Of a DNA stretch of 64,000 bases, positions 1 through 8,720 are shown one piece after another. A model generated the notes under the pieces. The model did not search any database and was not told the DNA's origin. It saw only the letters and a list, made by a program, of their open reading frames with translations. Every line of letters begins with the position of its first letter. Position 1 is the first letter of the stretch. This stretch comes from Planctomycetota bacterium (GTDB lineage: Bacteria > Planctomycetota > B15-G4 > SIAN01): assembly GCA_016795285.1 (NCBI GenBank), contig JAEUIC010000008.1:62001-126000 (forward strand), in the 5' to 3' direction. The position numbers and the translations under genes were made by a program.

Positions 1-1
1 G

Positions 2-1243
2 GTCACCGCCGACCACGGCGAGGCGCTCGGCGAGCACGGCGAGGCGACCCACGGCCTGCTGCTGCACGACGCGACCATGCGCGTGCCGCTGCTGGCGCGC
101 GGTCCGGGCGTCCCGCGCGGCGCGCTGCGCGAGGCGCCGGTCAGCAATGGCTCGATCGCGCCGACGCTGCTGGCGCAGCTCGCGCTCGACGCCGCGCTGC
201 TGCCCGACGCCGACTATCCGCCGCTGCCGCTCGCCGCGCCGGCCGCTGGCGAAGTCGCGCCCGAGCCGCTGCCGCTGCTGCTCGAGACGTGGCTGCCGCT
301 CCACTCGCACGGCTGGACGCCGCTGCGCGGCCTCGTCGCGGGCGACAAGAAGCTGGTGAGCGGCTCCTTCGACGAGCTCTTCGATCTCGCCGCCGATCCG
401 CGCGAGGAGCGCGACCTCGCCGGCCGGCGGCCCGAGGAGGTGGCGCGCTGGCGCGCGCAGCTCGAGGTGGAGTTCGTGCGCGCGACGGGCGGCAGCGACG
501 GGACGCGCACGGTCGACGAGGCGGAACGCGCCGCGCTCGCCGCGCTCGGCTACGTCGACGCCAGCGCCACCGTCGTCGACGGCAGCGAGCGGCCCGATCC
601 GCGCGTGGCCATCGCCGACGAGGCGGCGCAGCAGGCGGCGATGGCCAAGTACCAGCAGGCGCGCCGCATCCTCGGCCAGGACGCGATGCTGCAGGGGGTG
701 AAGCCGCCGCCGCTCGACGAGCGCAAGAAGCAGCGGGCGATGAAGCTGCTCGAGGAGGCGCGCGCCACGCTCGCCGGCCTCGAGGAGCGCCATCCCGACG
801 ACCCGTCGGTCGCCTTCGACCTCGGCAACGTGCTGCTCTCGATGAACCGCCAGGCCGAGGCGATCCCGCGCTTCGAGCTCGCGGTCGTCTGCGATCCGAA
901 GAGCCCGCAGCGCCACTTCAACCTCGCGGTCGCCTACGCCGGTGCCGGCCACGCCATCGCCGGTATCCGCCAGATGGAGAAGGCGATCCACGTCGAGCCG
1001 CGCCTGATCACCGCTTACCGCTGGCTGGTCGCCGCGCACGAGGCGAGGAACGAGATCGGCCGCGCGACCTGGTGGGCCGATCGGCTGGCCGCGCAGAAGC
1101 TGGTGGAGGGGATCGAGCAGGTGACGCTCACCCGCTCGCGCATGCAGCTCTACGAGCGGATGGAGAAGGCGGGCCAGCGCGTGCAGCCGCCGCCGAACTT
1201 CCCGCCGAAGGACCTCGACCCGGTCGGCGTCGACGCGCGCTGA
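2..1243 (+). CDS. sulfatase-family hydrolase with C-terminal TPR repeats (5' end outside the window)
   Basis: Partial gene: the reading frame is open from base 2, so the start and catalytic N-terminus lie to the left. The first visible residues, TADHGEALGEHGEATHG, are the metal-binding motif of the alkaline-phosphatase/sulfatase superfamily (D and H bind the metal). They are followed by the usual HDATMRVPLLARGPG segment. From about visible residue 215 the protein becomes helical, with TPR-like units such as HPDDPSVAFDLGNVLLSMNR and SPQRHFNLAVAYAGAGHA; TPR domains normally mediate protein contacts. Sulfatase-TPR fusions are frequent in Planctomycetota and Acidobacteria. Whether the nucleophile is Cys/Ser (true sulfatase) or Thr cannot be seen here. 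The gene ends 65 bases before the convergent gene at 1309. Confidence 0.85.
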   Translation, partial: VTADHGEALGEHGEATHGLLLHDATMRVPLLARGPGVPRGALREAPVSNGSIAPTLLAQLALDAALLPDADYPPLPLAAPAAGEVAPEPLPLLLETWLPLHSHGWTPLRGLVAGDKKLVSGSFDELFDLAADPREERDLAGRRPEEVARWRAQLEVEFVRATGGSDGTRTVDEAERAALAALGYVDASATVVDGSERPDPRVAIADEAAQQAAMAKYQQARRILGQDAMLQGVKPPPLDERKKQRAMKLLEEARATLAGLEERHPDDPSVAFDLGNVLLSMNRQAEAIPRFELAVVCDPKSPQRHFNLAVAYAGAGHAIAGIRQMEKAIHVEPRLITAYRWLVAAHEARNEIGRATWWADRLAAQKLVEGIEQVTLTRSRMQLYERMEKAGQRVQPPPNFPPKDLDPVGVDAR

Positions 1244-1308
1244 CCGCCGCGCTGCGCCGCCCGCTCACCGAGCTCGAGCGAGCCGTTCACCGCGCGCCCG
1301 CGAGCAGC

Positions 1309-2676
1309 TCACCGAGCGTCAGCGAGCAGTTCATCGAGCCACAGCGAGCGGCAGCGGCCGGCCGTCGCGCTGGACGCGTGGCCGTCGACGACCTCCGAGA
1401 CGCCGAGCCGCAACTCGCCGGTGCGCGGCCGCCAGACGAGCGAGTGGAGCGTGACGATCCCGCGATCCTGCGCGACGCGGCCGAGCGCCGCCCACGCCTC
1501 GCTCGGATCGATGCGGCCGTCGCCCTGCGACAGGCCCGCCGTCGCGCACTCCTCGAGCGTGCAGTAGCGGATCTTCGAGTCGGGGATCGCGGCGAAGGCG
1601 CCGTCGCGCGCCAGGAAGTGGTTGGTGGTGTGGAGCAGCGGCGGCGCGTCGCCGGTCGGCAGCGGCTGCTCGACGATGGCGAGCGGGTCGATCTCGAAGA
1701 CGGTGGTGGGTGGCGCGTCGAGGCCGGGGGTGGTGAGGCGGAAGAGGAAGGAGTTGCGGATGCGAGCATCACGGAGCAGGTCGCGCGCGCGCGGCGCCAC
1801 TTCGGCCGGCTCGCACTCCTCGAGCAGCTCGCGCGCGATCGCCAGCAGCGGCCGCGTCTTGCCCGTCTCGCCGCCGCCGAACGCGCCGTTGCCGACGTGG
1901 AGGAAGGCGCCGACGCCGCGGCTGCTCAAGCCGCTCGTCACGCCGATCAGGCCGGGGAAGGCGAAGCTCGCCAGCGAGTGGGTGCCGTCCGGCTCGAAGC
2001 AGAGCACCACGTTCAAGCGCGCGATCGCCTGCGCCGGCTGGTCGACGTCGAAGTCGAAGTTGCGCGCGACGAGGACGCCGCCGTCGTCGGTGGCGCGCCC
2101 CCAAGCCGTAAAGCCGGAACAACCAAATAGCCCCCAGTGGTCGATCGTGTTGAGCGCGATCAGGTCGGCGCGCTCGAGCGGGCGCTTCAGCAGCGGGAGC
2201 ATGAGGTCGACGCCGCTCGCCGCCATCCCCTCGACCATCCCGTCGAGCTCCTCGAGGAAGCGCGCCGGCAGCTCGATCTCGTGCTCGAGCCGCTTCTGGA
2301 TCTGGGCGTAGCGCGCCTTGATGCCGTGGCAGCGGTAGCCCAGCACGAACTCGAGGAACCCCTCCTTGATCTCGGCGGCGAGCGCCTTGCCGTGCTGGAA
2401 CCCCATCTCGCGCGGCGTGCCGGCCATGCGCAGCACGCGGATCCCGTCGAGGTCGGTGACGACGCCGATCGGCGGCGGCGCGCGGTGGGGGGTGGCGGCA
2501 GCGCGCGAGTCGATGGCGCGTGAGTCGGCGGCGGTGCCGCTCGTGGGTCGCTCGCGCCCGAGGTCGCGTTCCGGCTCGAGCGCCGTCGGCGTCGCGCACG
2601 CCGCGGACGCCGCGATCGCCGCCAGCAGCAGCGCGCGCACCCGCTCGAAGGAGTCCCGCTTCGCCGTTCGTCGCAT
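1309..2676 (-). CDS. C45-family acyltransferase/peptidase-like lipoprotein
   Basis: 455 aa. Start chosen at the ATG at 2676, preceded by GGAGG about 6 bases upstream, although the frame is open further. The N-terminus is basic then hydrophobic and ends in SAAC, a weak lipobox, so the protein is probably exported and perhaps a lipoprotein. The core matches the C45 (acyl-CoA:6-aminopenicillanic acid acyltransferase-like) Ntn-hydrolase fold. GCSGFTAWGRATDDGG then ARNFDFD carries the expected nucleophile, Cys186, which in family members becomes the N-terminus after autocleavage. The substrate cannot be told from sequence; most C45 proteins in environmental bacteria are uncharacterised amidases or acyltransferases. 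It is transcribed in the same direction as the sigma-factor fusion, 85 bases downstream of it. Confidence 0.75.
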   Translation of the reverse strand: MRRTAKRDSFERVRALLLAAIAASAACATPTALEPERDLGRERPTSGTAADSRAIDSRAAATPHRAPPPIGVVTDLDGIRVLRMAGTPREMGFQHGKALAAEIKEGFLEFVLGYRCHGIKARYAQIQKRLEHEIELPARFLEELDGMVEGMAASGVDLMLPLLKRPLERADLIALNTIDHWGLFGCSGFTAWGRATDDGGVLVARNFDFDVDQPAQAIARLNVVLCFEPDGTHSLASFAFPGLIGVTSGLSSRGVGAFLHVGNGAFGGGETGKTRPLLAIARELLEECEPAEVAPRARDLLRDARIRNSFLFRLTTPGLDAPPTTVFEIDPLAIVEQPLPTGDAPPLLHTTNHFLARDGAFAAIPDSKIRYCTLEECATAGLSQGDGRIDPSEAWAALGRVAQDRGIVTLHSLVWRPRTGELRLGVSEVVDGHASSATAGRCRSLWLDELLADAR

Positions 2677-2761
2677 CGCCCGCCTCCGCGCCGCCCGTTC
2701 GCTCGCGGATCGTATCGGCGAAGCGAAGCCCGCGACCGTGGCGGAGCTGGCGGGCGAAGGC

Positions 2762-4912
2762 TCAGCGCGGGCGGCGGCGGAGGGGGAATTCGACCCTCTG
2801 GAGGTGTGGCCCCGGGCCCTGCTCTTCTGACTCGTCGGCAGCGCTCTCCTCCGGAACTTCGAACTCCACGATCGCGCTGTCATGCTCGGCGACGAACAGC
2901 GTTGCGGAGTAGCGGCCGGCCGCCAGCGCGAAGAACGGGGCGCCGCCCATGCCGATCGAACCGCCGCCGAGCGCGCCGTCCGTCAACACCCGGCCGAACT
3001 CGTCGACGATCCGGACGCGCTGCAGTGCCGACCGGCTGGCGTTCTCGACCAGCGCATGACACGCGGATTCTTCGCAGCGGCCGAGGAACCGGACCAGCGT
3101 GCCACGCCGGAAGGAGAGCTCCACGTCGGCCGCCGGATCGCTGCGATCGATCGACGCGAGTGCGGGCACGAGTCCCACGGAGTGGTCGACGAGCAGCAAC
3201 TCGCCGGCGGGCAAGTCGACGATCTCGAACGTGGATCTGCCATGCCGGAGCGACGCGGACGCTTCCAGCGTCGTCCATCCGGAGTCGGTGCGCTCGCAGA
3301 CGCTCACCACGACCGGCGAGTCGGCGGTCGCGTCGACGAAGCGGATCGAGCCGCGGATGCGCGCTGCCGCCGGACGCAGGCGCAGCTCGAGTTCCGCCTC
3401 GGGCGCCGCTGCGGTGAGTTGCACGGACTGCGATCCTGCGACATGGCCACTCGGCCGCGCGATCACTCGGTAGTGGCCGAATGGCAGTCCGGTGAAGCCG
3501 TTCGCGGTCCTCTGGACGAGGTCGGGATCGGCGACGGCGGACAGCTCCTCGCGAGCCCACTCGTCGACCAAGGTCACCGTGGCGGGCGACACCGCCAACT
3601 CGCGACCGTCCTCGTCGAGGACACGGAAGCGGATCGCTCCACGGGCGTTGGTCGACGGCAGTCGCCACCGCTCGACGACGATCGAGCTGTCCGGACGGAA
3701 GTCGGCGATCCGCTCCCCGCCCTCGACACGGCCGCCCGTGCGCAGGAGTGCCGGCGCGTCGATCCGCTCGATCGACCCGAGCACGGTGTTGCGGGCGACG
3801 ATGGCGATCGCTCGGCAATCCGCATCCACCGTGATCTCGAAGGCGTCGCGAGCGAGGTCGAGGCTCCCGACGCCACGAGAGAAGCGGCGCGTCGCGAACC
3901 AAGCGTCCCGCGACGGCCCGAGGGCGTATGCGACCACCGCGATTCCTGCCGGACCGGGGGCGGCGCGCTCCTCCTCCGTGAGCGCAGGCAGCAGCCACTC
4001 CGCCAACCTCGCCGGTCCGCCGTCAGGGCCGAGGACGTTGCCGCGGATGGTGAGCGTCGCTGCCGACGGAGCGGGCGCCGACTCCTCTCGAGCGGGCGCA
4101 GCGATCGCCGTGCGAATCGCCGTCGGCTCGGCGGGAGGAGCGGCCACCGCGGGTGGGGCCTCCGCGGGAATGCGAGGTACGACAAGTGGCGTGGTCGTGA
4201 GCGGAGCGTGAGGTTCAGCGGTCGCCGACCACCAGAGCGAGCCGGACGCGCTCAGCACCAGCAGCAGCGGGATCGCTCCCTTCCAGACGAGCACCATCGG
4301 CGACTCCCGTTTCGCGAGGATCAAGAGACCGATCAGCCAATCGTGCGACTCGCGGTCGCTCCCCTGCGCCGCCAACCCCTCCCGCAGCCGCTCGAGGCCG
4401 CGCTTCATGCGGGTGCGGATCGTCTCGACTGGCAGCGCGAGGCGGCGGGCGATGGCGCGCGGCGGGAGGTCGTCGAAGAAGCGGAGCAGCAGGGTGGAGC
4501 GGTAGGGCTCGGGCAACGCCAAGACGGCGTCGACGACGCGGCGGTGGAGCTCGGCGCGCGCGACGCTGTCGGCGGCGGCGGGGGCGGCGCCGGTGGCGAG
4601 TGCGAGCGGCGCGGCGGGAGAGTGGGGCGCGCTGCCGGCGGCCCGTTCGTGGCGCTCGCGGGTCGAGGCGGCGCGGCGGCGGCGGCGCGCGACGTTCTCC
4701 ACCACGGTGCGCCACCAGCCGCGCAGTCCGTCGGCGTGCCGCGGCGGCCGCTCGAGCGCCTCGCTCCACGCCTGCTGCTCGAGCTCGTCGGCGTCGTCGC
4801 GGCGCGCGGCGTCGGCCACCAGGGTGCGCGCGAGGCGGCGCACCCATGCGGCGTGGGCGAGCAGGCGAGCGGCATCGACGGGAGAGTCGGTCGGAGCAGC
4901 CATCGTGCTCAT
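2762..4912 (-). CDS. ECF-type sigma factor fused to a transmembrane segment and a large C-terminal beta domain
   Basis: 716 aa. Residues about 17-85 resemble sigma region 2 (DADELEQQAWSEAL, then GLRGWWRTVVENVARRRRR). Residues 122-180 resemble region 4 (LALPEPYRSTLLLRFFDDLPPR followed by a helix-turn-helix, ARRLALPVETIRTRMKRGLERL). A hydrophobic segment at about 208-228 (MVLVWKGAIPLLLVLSASGS) follows directly. The remaining 490 residues are rich in beta strands and resemble carboxypeptidase regulatory-like modules (GHYRVIARPSGHVAGSQSV). Such a layout predicts a membrane-anchored sigma factor with an extracytoplasmic part, so sensing and transcription may lie in one chain. Fused ECF sigma factors are known in Planctomycetota; the ligand and release mechanism are unknown. 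ATG at 4912 used; a second ATG lies three codons later. The C45 gene follows downstream. Confidence 0.8.
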   Translation of the reverse strand: MSTMAAPTDSPVDAARLLAHAAWVRRLARTLVADAARRDDADELEQQAWSEALERPPRHADGLRGWWRTVVENVARRRRRAASTRERHERAAGSAPHSPAAPLALATGAAPAAADSVARAELHRRVVDAVLALPEPYRSTLLLRFFDDLPPRAIARRLALPVETIRTRMKRGLERLREGLAAQGSDRESHDWLIGLLILAKRESPMVLVWKGAIPLLLVLSASGSLWWSATAEPHAPLTTTPLVVPRIPAEAPPAVAAPPAEPTAIRTAIAAPAREESAPAPSAATLTIRGNVLGPDGGPARLAEWLLPALTEEERAAPGPAGIAVVAYALGPSRDAWFATRRFSRGVGSLDLARDAFEITVDADCRAIAIVARNTVLGSIERIDAPALLRTGGRVEGGERIADFRPDSSIVVERWRLPSTNARGAIRFRVLDEDGRELAVSPATVTLVDEWAREELSAVADPDLVQRTANGFTGLPFGHYRVIARPSGHVAGSQSVQLTAAAPEAELELRLRPAAARIRGSIRFVDATADSPVVVSVCERTDSGWTTLEASASLRHGRSTFEIVDLPAGELLLVDHSVGLVPALASIDRSDPAADVELSFRRGTLVRFLGRCEESACHALVENASRSALQRVRIVDEFGRVLTDGALGGGSIGMGGAPFFALAAGRYSATLFVAEHDSAIVEFEVPEESAADESEEQGPGPHLQRVEFPLRRRPR

Positions 4913-5042
4913 TAGAGTTCGCGCCGGGCCGGAAACGGTTCAAGGGGCGTCCGCGCGCTCGTCGGCCCGCCGGCGCGGCGAGCCGCGGCGGCTTCGCCCC
5001 TCGTGGGCGTGTTCGAGGTTCCACTTCCGAGGAGAGCTTTGC

Positions 5043-5561
5043 GTGGCTCGATCGCTTCGCTTCCGTTCGCTCGTGGTGCTGCTGCTGGTGCCGACCGTCG
5101 CTCTGTGGGCCTACGCCGCGGGCGCGTTCGCGTTGCAGGCGCCGGCCGGGAAGCCGGCGGCGCCGTCGGCGGGCGCCGTCGCGCCGGCGGCGGCGGCAGA
5201 CGATGCGCCGAAGTCGCTGGCGATCCACTACCTCGAGATCGTGACCGCCGACGTCGAGGCGACCTGCGCGGCGCTCGAGAAGGTCCACGCGGTGCGGTTC
5301 GGCAAGCCGGTCGCCGAGCTCGGCCAAGCGCGCACGGCGACGCTGCGCGGCGGCGGCGAGATCGGCGTGCGCGCGCCGCTGCGCCCCGACGAGGCGCCGG
5401 TCGTGCGCCCCTACGCGCTGGTCGACGACCTCGACGCGGCGCTGGAGGCGGTCACCGCCAGCGGCGGCACGATCGCGTTGGGCGCGACGCCGATGGCCGG
5501 GCGCGGCCGCTTCGCGATCTACGTGCAGGGCGGCGTCGACTACGGGCTCTGGCAGAAGTGA
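5043..5561 (+). CDS. exported VOC (glyoxalase-like) domain protein
   Basis: 172 aa. Start is a GTG at 5043 with GAGGAG about 7 bases upstream; no ATG is available in the right place. The N-terminus has Arg residues and then a hydrophobic stretch (SLVVLLLVPTVALWAYAAGAFA), so it is a signal peptide or anchor, followed by an Ala/Pro linker. The C-terminal 110 residues form one vicinal-oxygen-chelate unit: IHYLEIVTADVEATCAALEK, VRPYALVDDLDAALEAV and a final GRFAIYVQGGVDYGLWQ. The usual C-terminal metal-ligand Glu is not obvious, so a non-catalytic or binding role is possible. It is followed after 17 bases by the GH127-like gene and probably co-transcribed. Confidence 0.7.
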   Translation: MARSLRFRSLVVLLLVPTVALWAYAAGAFALQAPAGKPAAPSAGAVAPAAAADDAPKSLAIHYLEIVTADVEATCAALEKVHAVRFGKPVAELGQARTATLRGGGEIGVRAPLRPDEAPVVRPYALVDDLDAALEAVTASGGTIALGATPMAGRGRFAIYVQGGVDYGLWQK

Positions 5562-5578
5562 CGGGCGGAGGAGGGGCG

Positions 5579-7783
5579 ATGGGCAGGGAACGGGTCGATC
5601 GATCGAGTCACGCATCCACCGCGACGTCGACCGGAAGCGTGCGCGCAGGAGCGGCGTGCACCGCGCTGCTGCTGACCGCCGCTTGCCTCGCGAGCCGCCC
5701 CGATCCGCTGAAGGAGCGGCCGCTCGAGCTGCGCCACGACGCCTGGCTGCCGAGCGACGGCGCCGGGCCGGCGCACGACGCGGCCGACTTCGCCGATCGC
5801 CGCCTGCTGCCCCTCCCGCTCGGGCGCGTGCGGCCGCACGGCTGGCTCGCGGGCGAGCTGCGCGAACTCGCCGACGGCTGCTATGGCGCCGGGCCGCTCG
5901 CGCAGCGCTTCGCGACCCCCTCGGCCGAACTGCTGGCGAGCGACGACGGGACGCTCACGCGCTGGCTCGCCGGCCTCGAGCCGCTCGCCGCGCTCTACGA
6001 AGGGGCGCCCGCGCGGCGCGCGCAGCTGCAGGCGCTGGTCGCCGGTTGGCGAGCGGTGAGCGCTGCCGCGCCGCCGGCCGCCGTGCCGATTGCTGCGCCG
6101 CGCGCCGCGCCGCTCGACGATTCCGCCGTGCTCGCCGCTCTCGCTGCCGCCGAAGCGTGGCCGCTCGATCCGCGCGAGGAGCTCGAGCTGGCCGTCCAGG
6201 TCGATCGGCTGCAGGCGTGGCAGGCGCGGCTGGCGCAGGACGGCGACGTCGAGTGGGCCGCGCGCTGCGAGGCGGTCGCTTTCAACCTGCTGCCCGCCTA
6301 CCTCGCACCCGACAGCAGGGGAGCGTGCGCGCGCAGTGCAGCGAACCTGCTCCACTCGGAGCTCGACGGCCTCGCTCCCGGCTCGACCGGCGACGGCGCG
6401 CCGCTCCTCTACTCGGCGGGCGGCGCGGCGCAGCGCGGAGCGGCCGATGGGGCGGCCGACGGCGGCGCCCTCGAACGCGCCGTCGCGGCGCTCGGCAGCG
6501 GCTTCACCAGCTACGTCCGCAACGCCTGGATGGCGACGCGCGACGGCGGCGTCGCGGCGCTGCTGCACGGCCCGACCGTCGTCCACTTCGACCTCGACGC
6601 GCGGCGCGGGGCCTCGGTCGAGGCGCAGACGACCTATCCGTTCGACGCGACCATCGCCTTCACGATCCGCCTCTGGTCGAAGGTCGATTCGGCGCCGCCG
6701 TCGTTGCGCCCCGACCTCGATCCCGCCCGCTTCCCGCTCTGGCTGCGGATCCCCGCTTGGTGCCGCGCCCCGCAGCTCCTCGTCGACGGCCGCCCCTTCG
6801 CGGTCGACGGCGGCACGACCGGCTTCGTGCGCCTCGAGCGCGACTGGCGCCACGGCGACGTGGTGACGCTCGAGCTGCCGATGGAGGTGGCGGTGCGTTC
6901 GCTCGCCGAGAGCGGCGGCGCGCCCGGCAGCGTCGCCATCGAGCGCGGGCCGCTGCGCTACTCGCTCGACCTCGGCGAGCAGTGGCGGCGCGCGAGCGGC
7001 GCCGTGGAGGGGGGCGTCCGCGACGAGTGGCCGACGCGCGAAGTGGTGGCGACGCGGCCGTGGAACTTCGCCTTGCAGCTCGATCCGGAAGTGGCGGCGC
7101 GCGCCTTCGACGTGGTGGAGCGCGCCGACCGCTTCCGCGCCCATCCCTTCGTGCTGCCGGCGCCGCTCGAGCTGCGCGCCAAGGGGCGCCGGCTGGTCGA
7201 GTGGACGCTCGAGCGCGGCCGCTGCGCGCCGCTGCAGGCGGGGCCGGTCGAGTGCCGCGCGCCGCTCGAGGAGCTGCGCCTCGTGCCGATGGGCTCGACG
7301 CGCGTCCGCATCACCGCCTTCCCGGTGGTCGCCGCGCTGCCCGGTCAGGGGGAGCGCTGGAGCGCGATCCGGCCGCTGCCGCGCGCGTCGCAACGCAGCT
7401 CGACGCCGTTCGCCCCGTTCGACGGCATCGCGCCCGAGTGCTCCGACGACGACGCGGTCGCGCGCTACTCGTTCGACGCGCACCGCGGCGGCATCGAGTG
7501 GCTCGAGCGGGAGTTCGACGAGACGCTCACGCTGACGACCAGCGCAGTCTTCTGGCACGAGGACGCCGGCCGCGGGCCGTTCCGCTTGCCGGCGAGCTGG
7601 CGCCTCCTCTGGCGCGACCGGAACGGCAGCTGGCAGCCGGTCGAACCGAAGGGGGACTACCCGCTCGAGCGCGACGCCTTCAGTCGCGTCGCGTTCGCGC
7701 CGGTGACGACGCGGGCGCTGCGCCTCGAGCTGGTGCAGCCGGCCGACGCGTCGTGCGCCCTCTACGAGTGGACCGCGGAGTGA
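5579..7783 (+). CDS. GH127/DUF1680-like lipoprotein lacking the expected cysteine motif
   Basis: 734 aa. ATG at 5579 with GGAGGAGGGG just upstream, 17 bases after the VOC gene. N-terminal signal ends in LTAAC, a lipobox. The protein follows the beta-L-arabinofuranosidase (GH127/DUF1680) plan: LGRVRPHGWLAGELRELADG near residue 80, a helical part with AAFNLLPAYLAPD-like sequence (actually VAFNLLPAYLAPDSRG), then NAWMATRDGGVAALLHGPT and a beta-sandwich with GSVAIERGPLRYSLDLG. Family members carry a Cys-Cys motif between the ALPA segment and the beta sandwich, one Cys being the nucleophile. Here that interval reads GACARSAANLLHSELDG and then low-complexity Ala/Gly, with no Cys pair. The C-terminal 100 residues form an added beta domain. 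Probably an inactive or altered glycoside hydrolase. Confidence 0.7.
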   Translation: MGRERVDRSSHASTATSTGSVRAGAACTALLLTAACLASRPDPLKERPLELRHDAWLPSDGAGPAHDAADFADRRLLPLPLGRVRPHGWLAGELRELADGCYGAGPLAQRFATPSAELLASDDGTLTRWLAGLEPLAALYEGAPARRAQLQALVAGWRAVSAAAPPAAVPIAAPRAAPLDDSAVLAALAAAEAWPLDPREELELAVQVDRLQAWQARLAQDGDVEWAARCEAVAFNLLPAYLAPDSRGACARSAANLLHSELDGLAPGSTGDGAPLLYSAGGAAQRGAADGAADGGALERAVAALGSGFTSYVRNAWMATRDGGVAALLHGPTVVHFDLDARRGASVEAQTTYPFDATIAFTIRLWSKVDSAPPSLRPDLDPARFPLWLRIPAWCRAPQLLVDGRPFAVDGGTTGFVRLERDWRHGDVVTLELPMEVAVRSLAESGGAPGSVAIERGPLRYSLDLGEQWRRASGAVEGGVRDEWPTREVVATRPWNFALQLDPEVAARAFDVVERADRFRAHPFVLPAPLELRAKGRRLVEWTLERGRCAPLQAGPVECRAPLEELRLVPMGSTRVRITAFPVVAALPGQGERWSAIRPLPRASQRSSTPFAPFDGIAPECSDDDAVARYSFDAHRGGIEWLEREFDETLTLTTSAVFWHEDAGRGPFRLPASWRLLWRDRNGSWQPVEPKGDYPLERDAFSRVAFAPVTTRALRLELVQPADASCALYEWTAE

Positions 7784-7809
7784 CGGAACTCGACCGAGGA
7801 GCGACTCCG

Positions 7810-8238
7810 ATGGAGCGACCGCTGCTGCGTTTCCACCTCGCCATCGCGGTGCGCGACCTCGCGTCGACGCGCGCCTTCTACGCCGGCGTGCTCGGCTGCC
7901 CAGAGGCGCGCGGCCACGACGACTCCTGCACCTTCGACTGGTTCGGCCACCAGCTCGTCTGCCACGTCGCGCCGGAGCAGGCGGCCGGCCACGCGCGCGT
8001 CGACTCGACGGGCGACGGCGTCGTCCCGGCGCGCCACTTCGGGGCGCTCTTCAACTGGGACGAGTGGCCGCGCCGCGTCGCCGCGTTGCGCGCGAAGGGG
8101 GTGCAGTTCCTCGTCGAGCCCGCCGAGCACGACCACGGCGCCGGCGGCCTGCAGGCGACCTGCTTCTTCGCCGACCCGAGCGGCAACGTCATCGAGTGGA
8201 AGACGCTGAAGGAGCCGGAGCGCCTCTTCGCGAGGTGA
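7810..8238 (+). CDS. VOC family protein (glyoxalase/dioxygenase-like)
   Basis: 142 aa, a complete two-module VOC protein. ATG at 7810 with GAGG about 10 bases upstream, 26 bases after the GH127-like gene. It starts LRFHLAIAVRDLASTRAFYAGVLGC, ends CFFADPSGNVIEWKTLKEPE and contains HFGALFNWDEW in between. The His in the first strand, the His in the middle and the Glu of VIEWK sit where the family binds a divalent metal, so an active dioxygenase or isomerase is plausible. It has no signal peptide, unlike the exported VOC protein at 5043, and should act in the cytoplasm. Substrate unknown. Confidence 0.8.
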   Translation: MERPLLRFHLAIAVRDLASTRAFYAGVLGCPEARGHDDSCTFDWFGHQLVCHVAPEQAAGHARVDSTGDGVVPARHFGALFNWDEWPRRVAALRAKGVQFLVEPAEHDHGAGGLQATCFFADPSGNVIEWKTLKEPERLFAR

Positions 8239-8266
8239 GCACCGGGCCGCGCGCGCCGCCGCCTCT

Positions 8267-8638
8267 TCAGTGGCGCGCGAGCCGGTCGAGGCGCCGCGTG
8301 ATCTCCCGGCGCGTCTCCAGCAGTGCCGCGCGTTGTGCCCCTCGAGCGGCGGCGGCCACGCGCGCGCGCCCGAACGGGCGAGCCGTCGCGAGGCGCGCCC
8401 GCTCGCGCGCCGCCACTTGCCGGATCGTCGCCGGCACGCGCCGCAGCAGCGGAGCCGCGTCGGTCGCCTCCCACGCGCGGCAGCGCACCAGCGCGGCGGC
8501 CACCAGATCGCGCGGCTCGATGCGGACCCCCGGTGCGAGCTCGGCGTGGCGCTCCGCCAGCGCGAGCCAGCGCGGCCAGCGGTCGCGGATCGCCTCCTCG
8601 AGCGGCGCCGTCGCTTCGGTCCCGGTTGCGTCGGTCAT
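8267..8638 (-). CDS. small protein of unknown function, weakly sigma-region-2-like
   Basis: 123 aa. ATG at 8638 with GAGGAGA 6 bases upstream; an in-frame ATG at 8680 has no such site. I do not recognise a family. The protein is Ala/Arg-rich and helical. The stretch RIEPRDLVAAALVRCRAWEA followed by LLRRVPATIRQVAARERARLA has the spacing of an ECF sigma region 2 (an acidic-Leu helix, then an aromatic/Arg-rich helix), but no region 4 follows. It sits at the downstream end of a long minus-strand gene train, 82 bases after the GDYXXLXY gene. It may be a degenerate sigma-like protein or simply an unrelated helical protein. Confidence 0.5.
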   Translation of the reverse strand: MTDATGTEATAPLEEAIRDRWPRWLALAERHAELAPGVRIEPRDLVAAALVRCRAWEATDAAPLLRRVPATIRQVAARERARLATARPFGRARVAAAARGAQRAALLETRREITRRLDRLARH

Positions 8639-8720
8639 GGTGCTCTCCTCGTCGGACGGGTTCCGATCGAGGTCGCACAACGCAGCCGATGCGCCCGCGT
8701 CACATGAGGAGTTTCCCTGA

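Noticed and set aside
2882..4915. Long plus-strand reading frame (677 aa) opposite the sigma-factor fusion
   Set aside because: Arg/Glu-rich random composition, no family resemblance, and no ribosome site; a by-product of GC-rich codon bias on the opposite strand.
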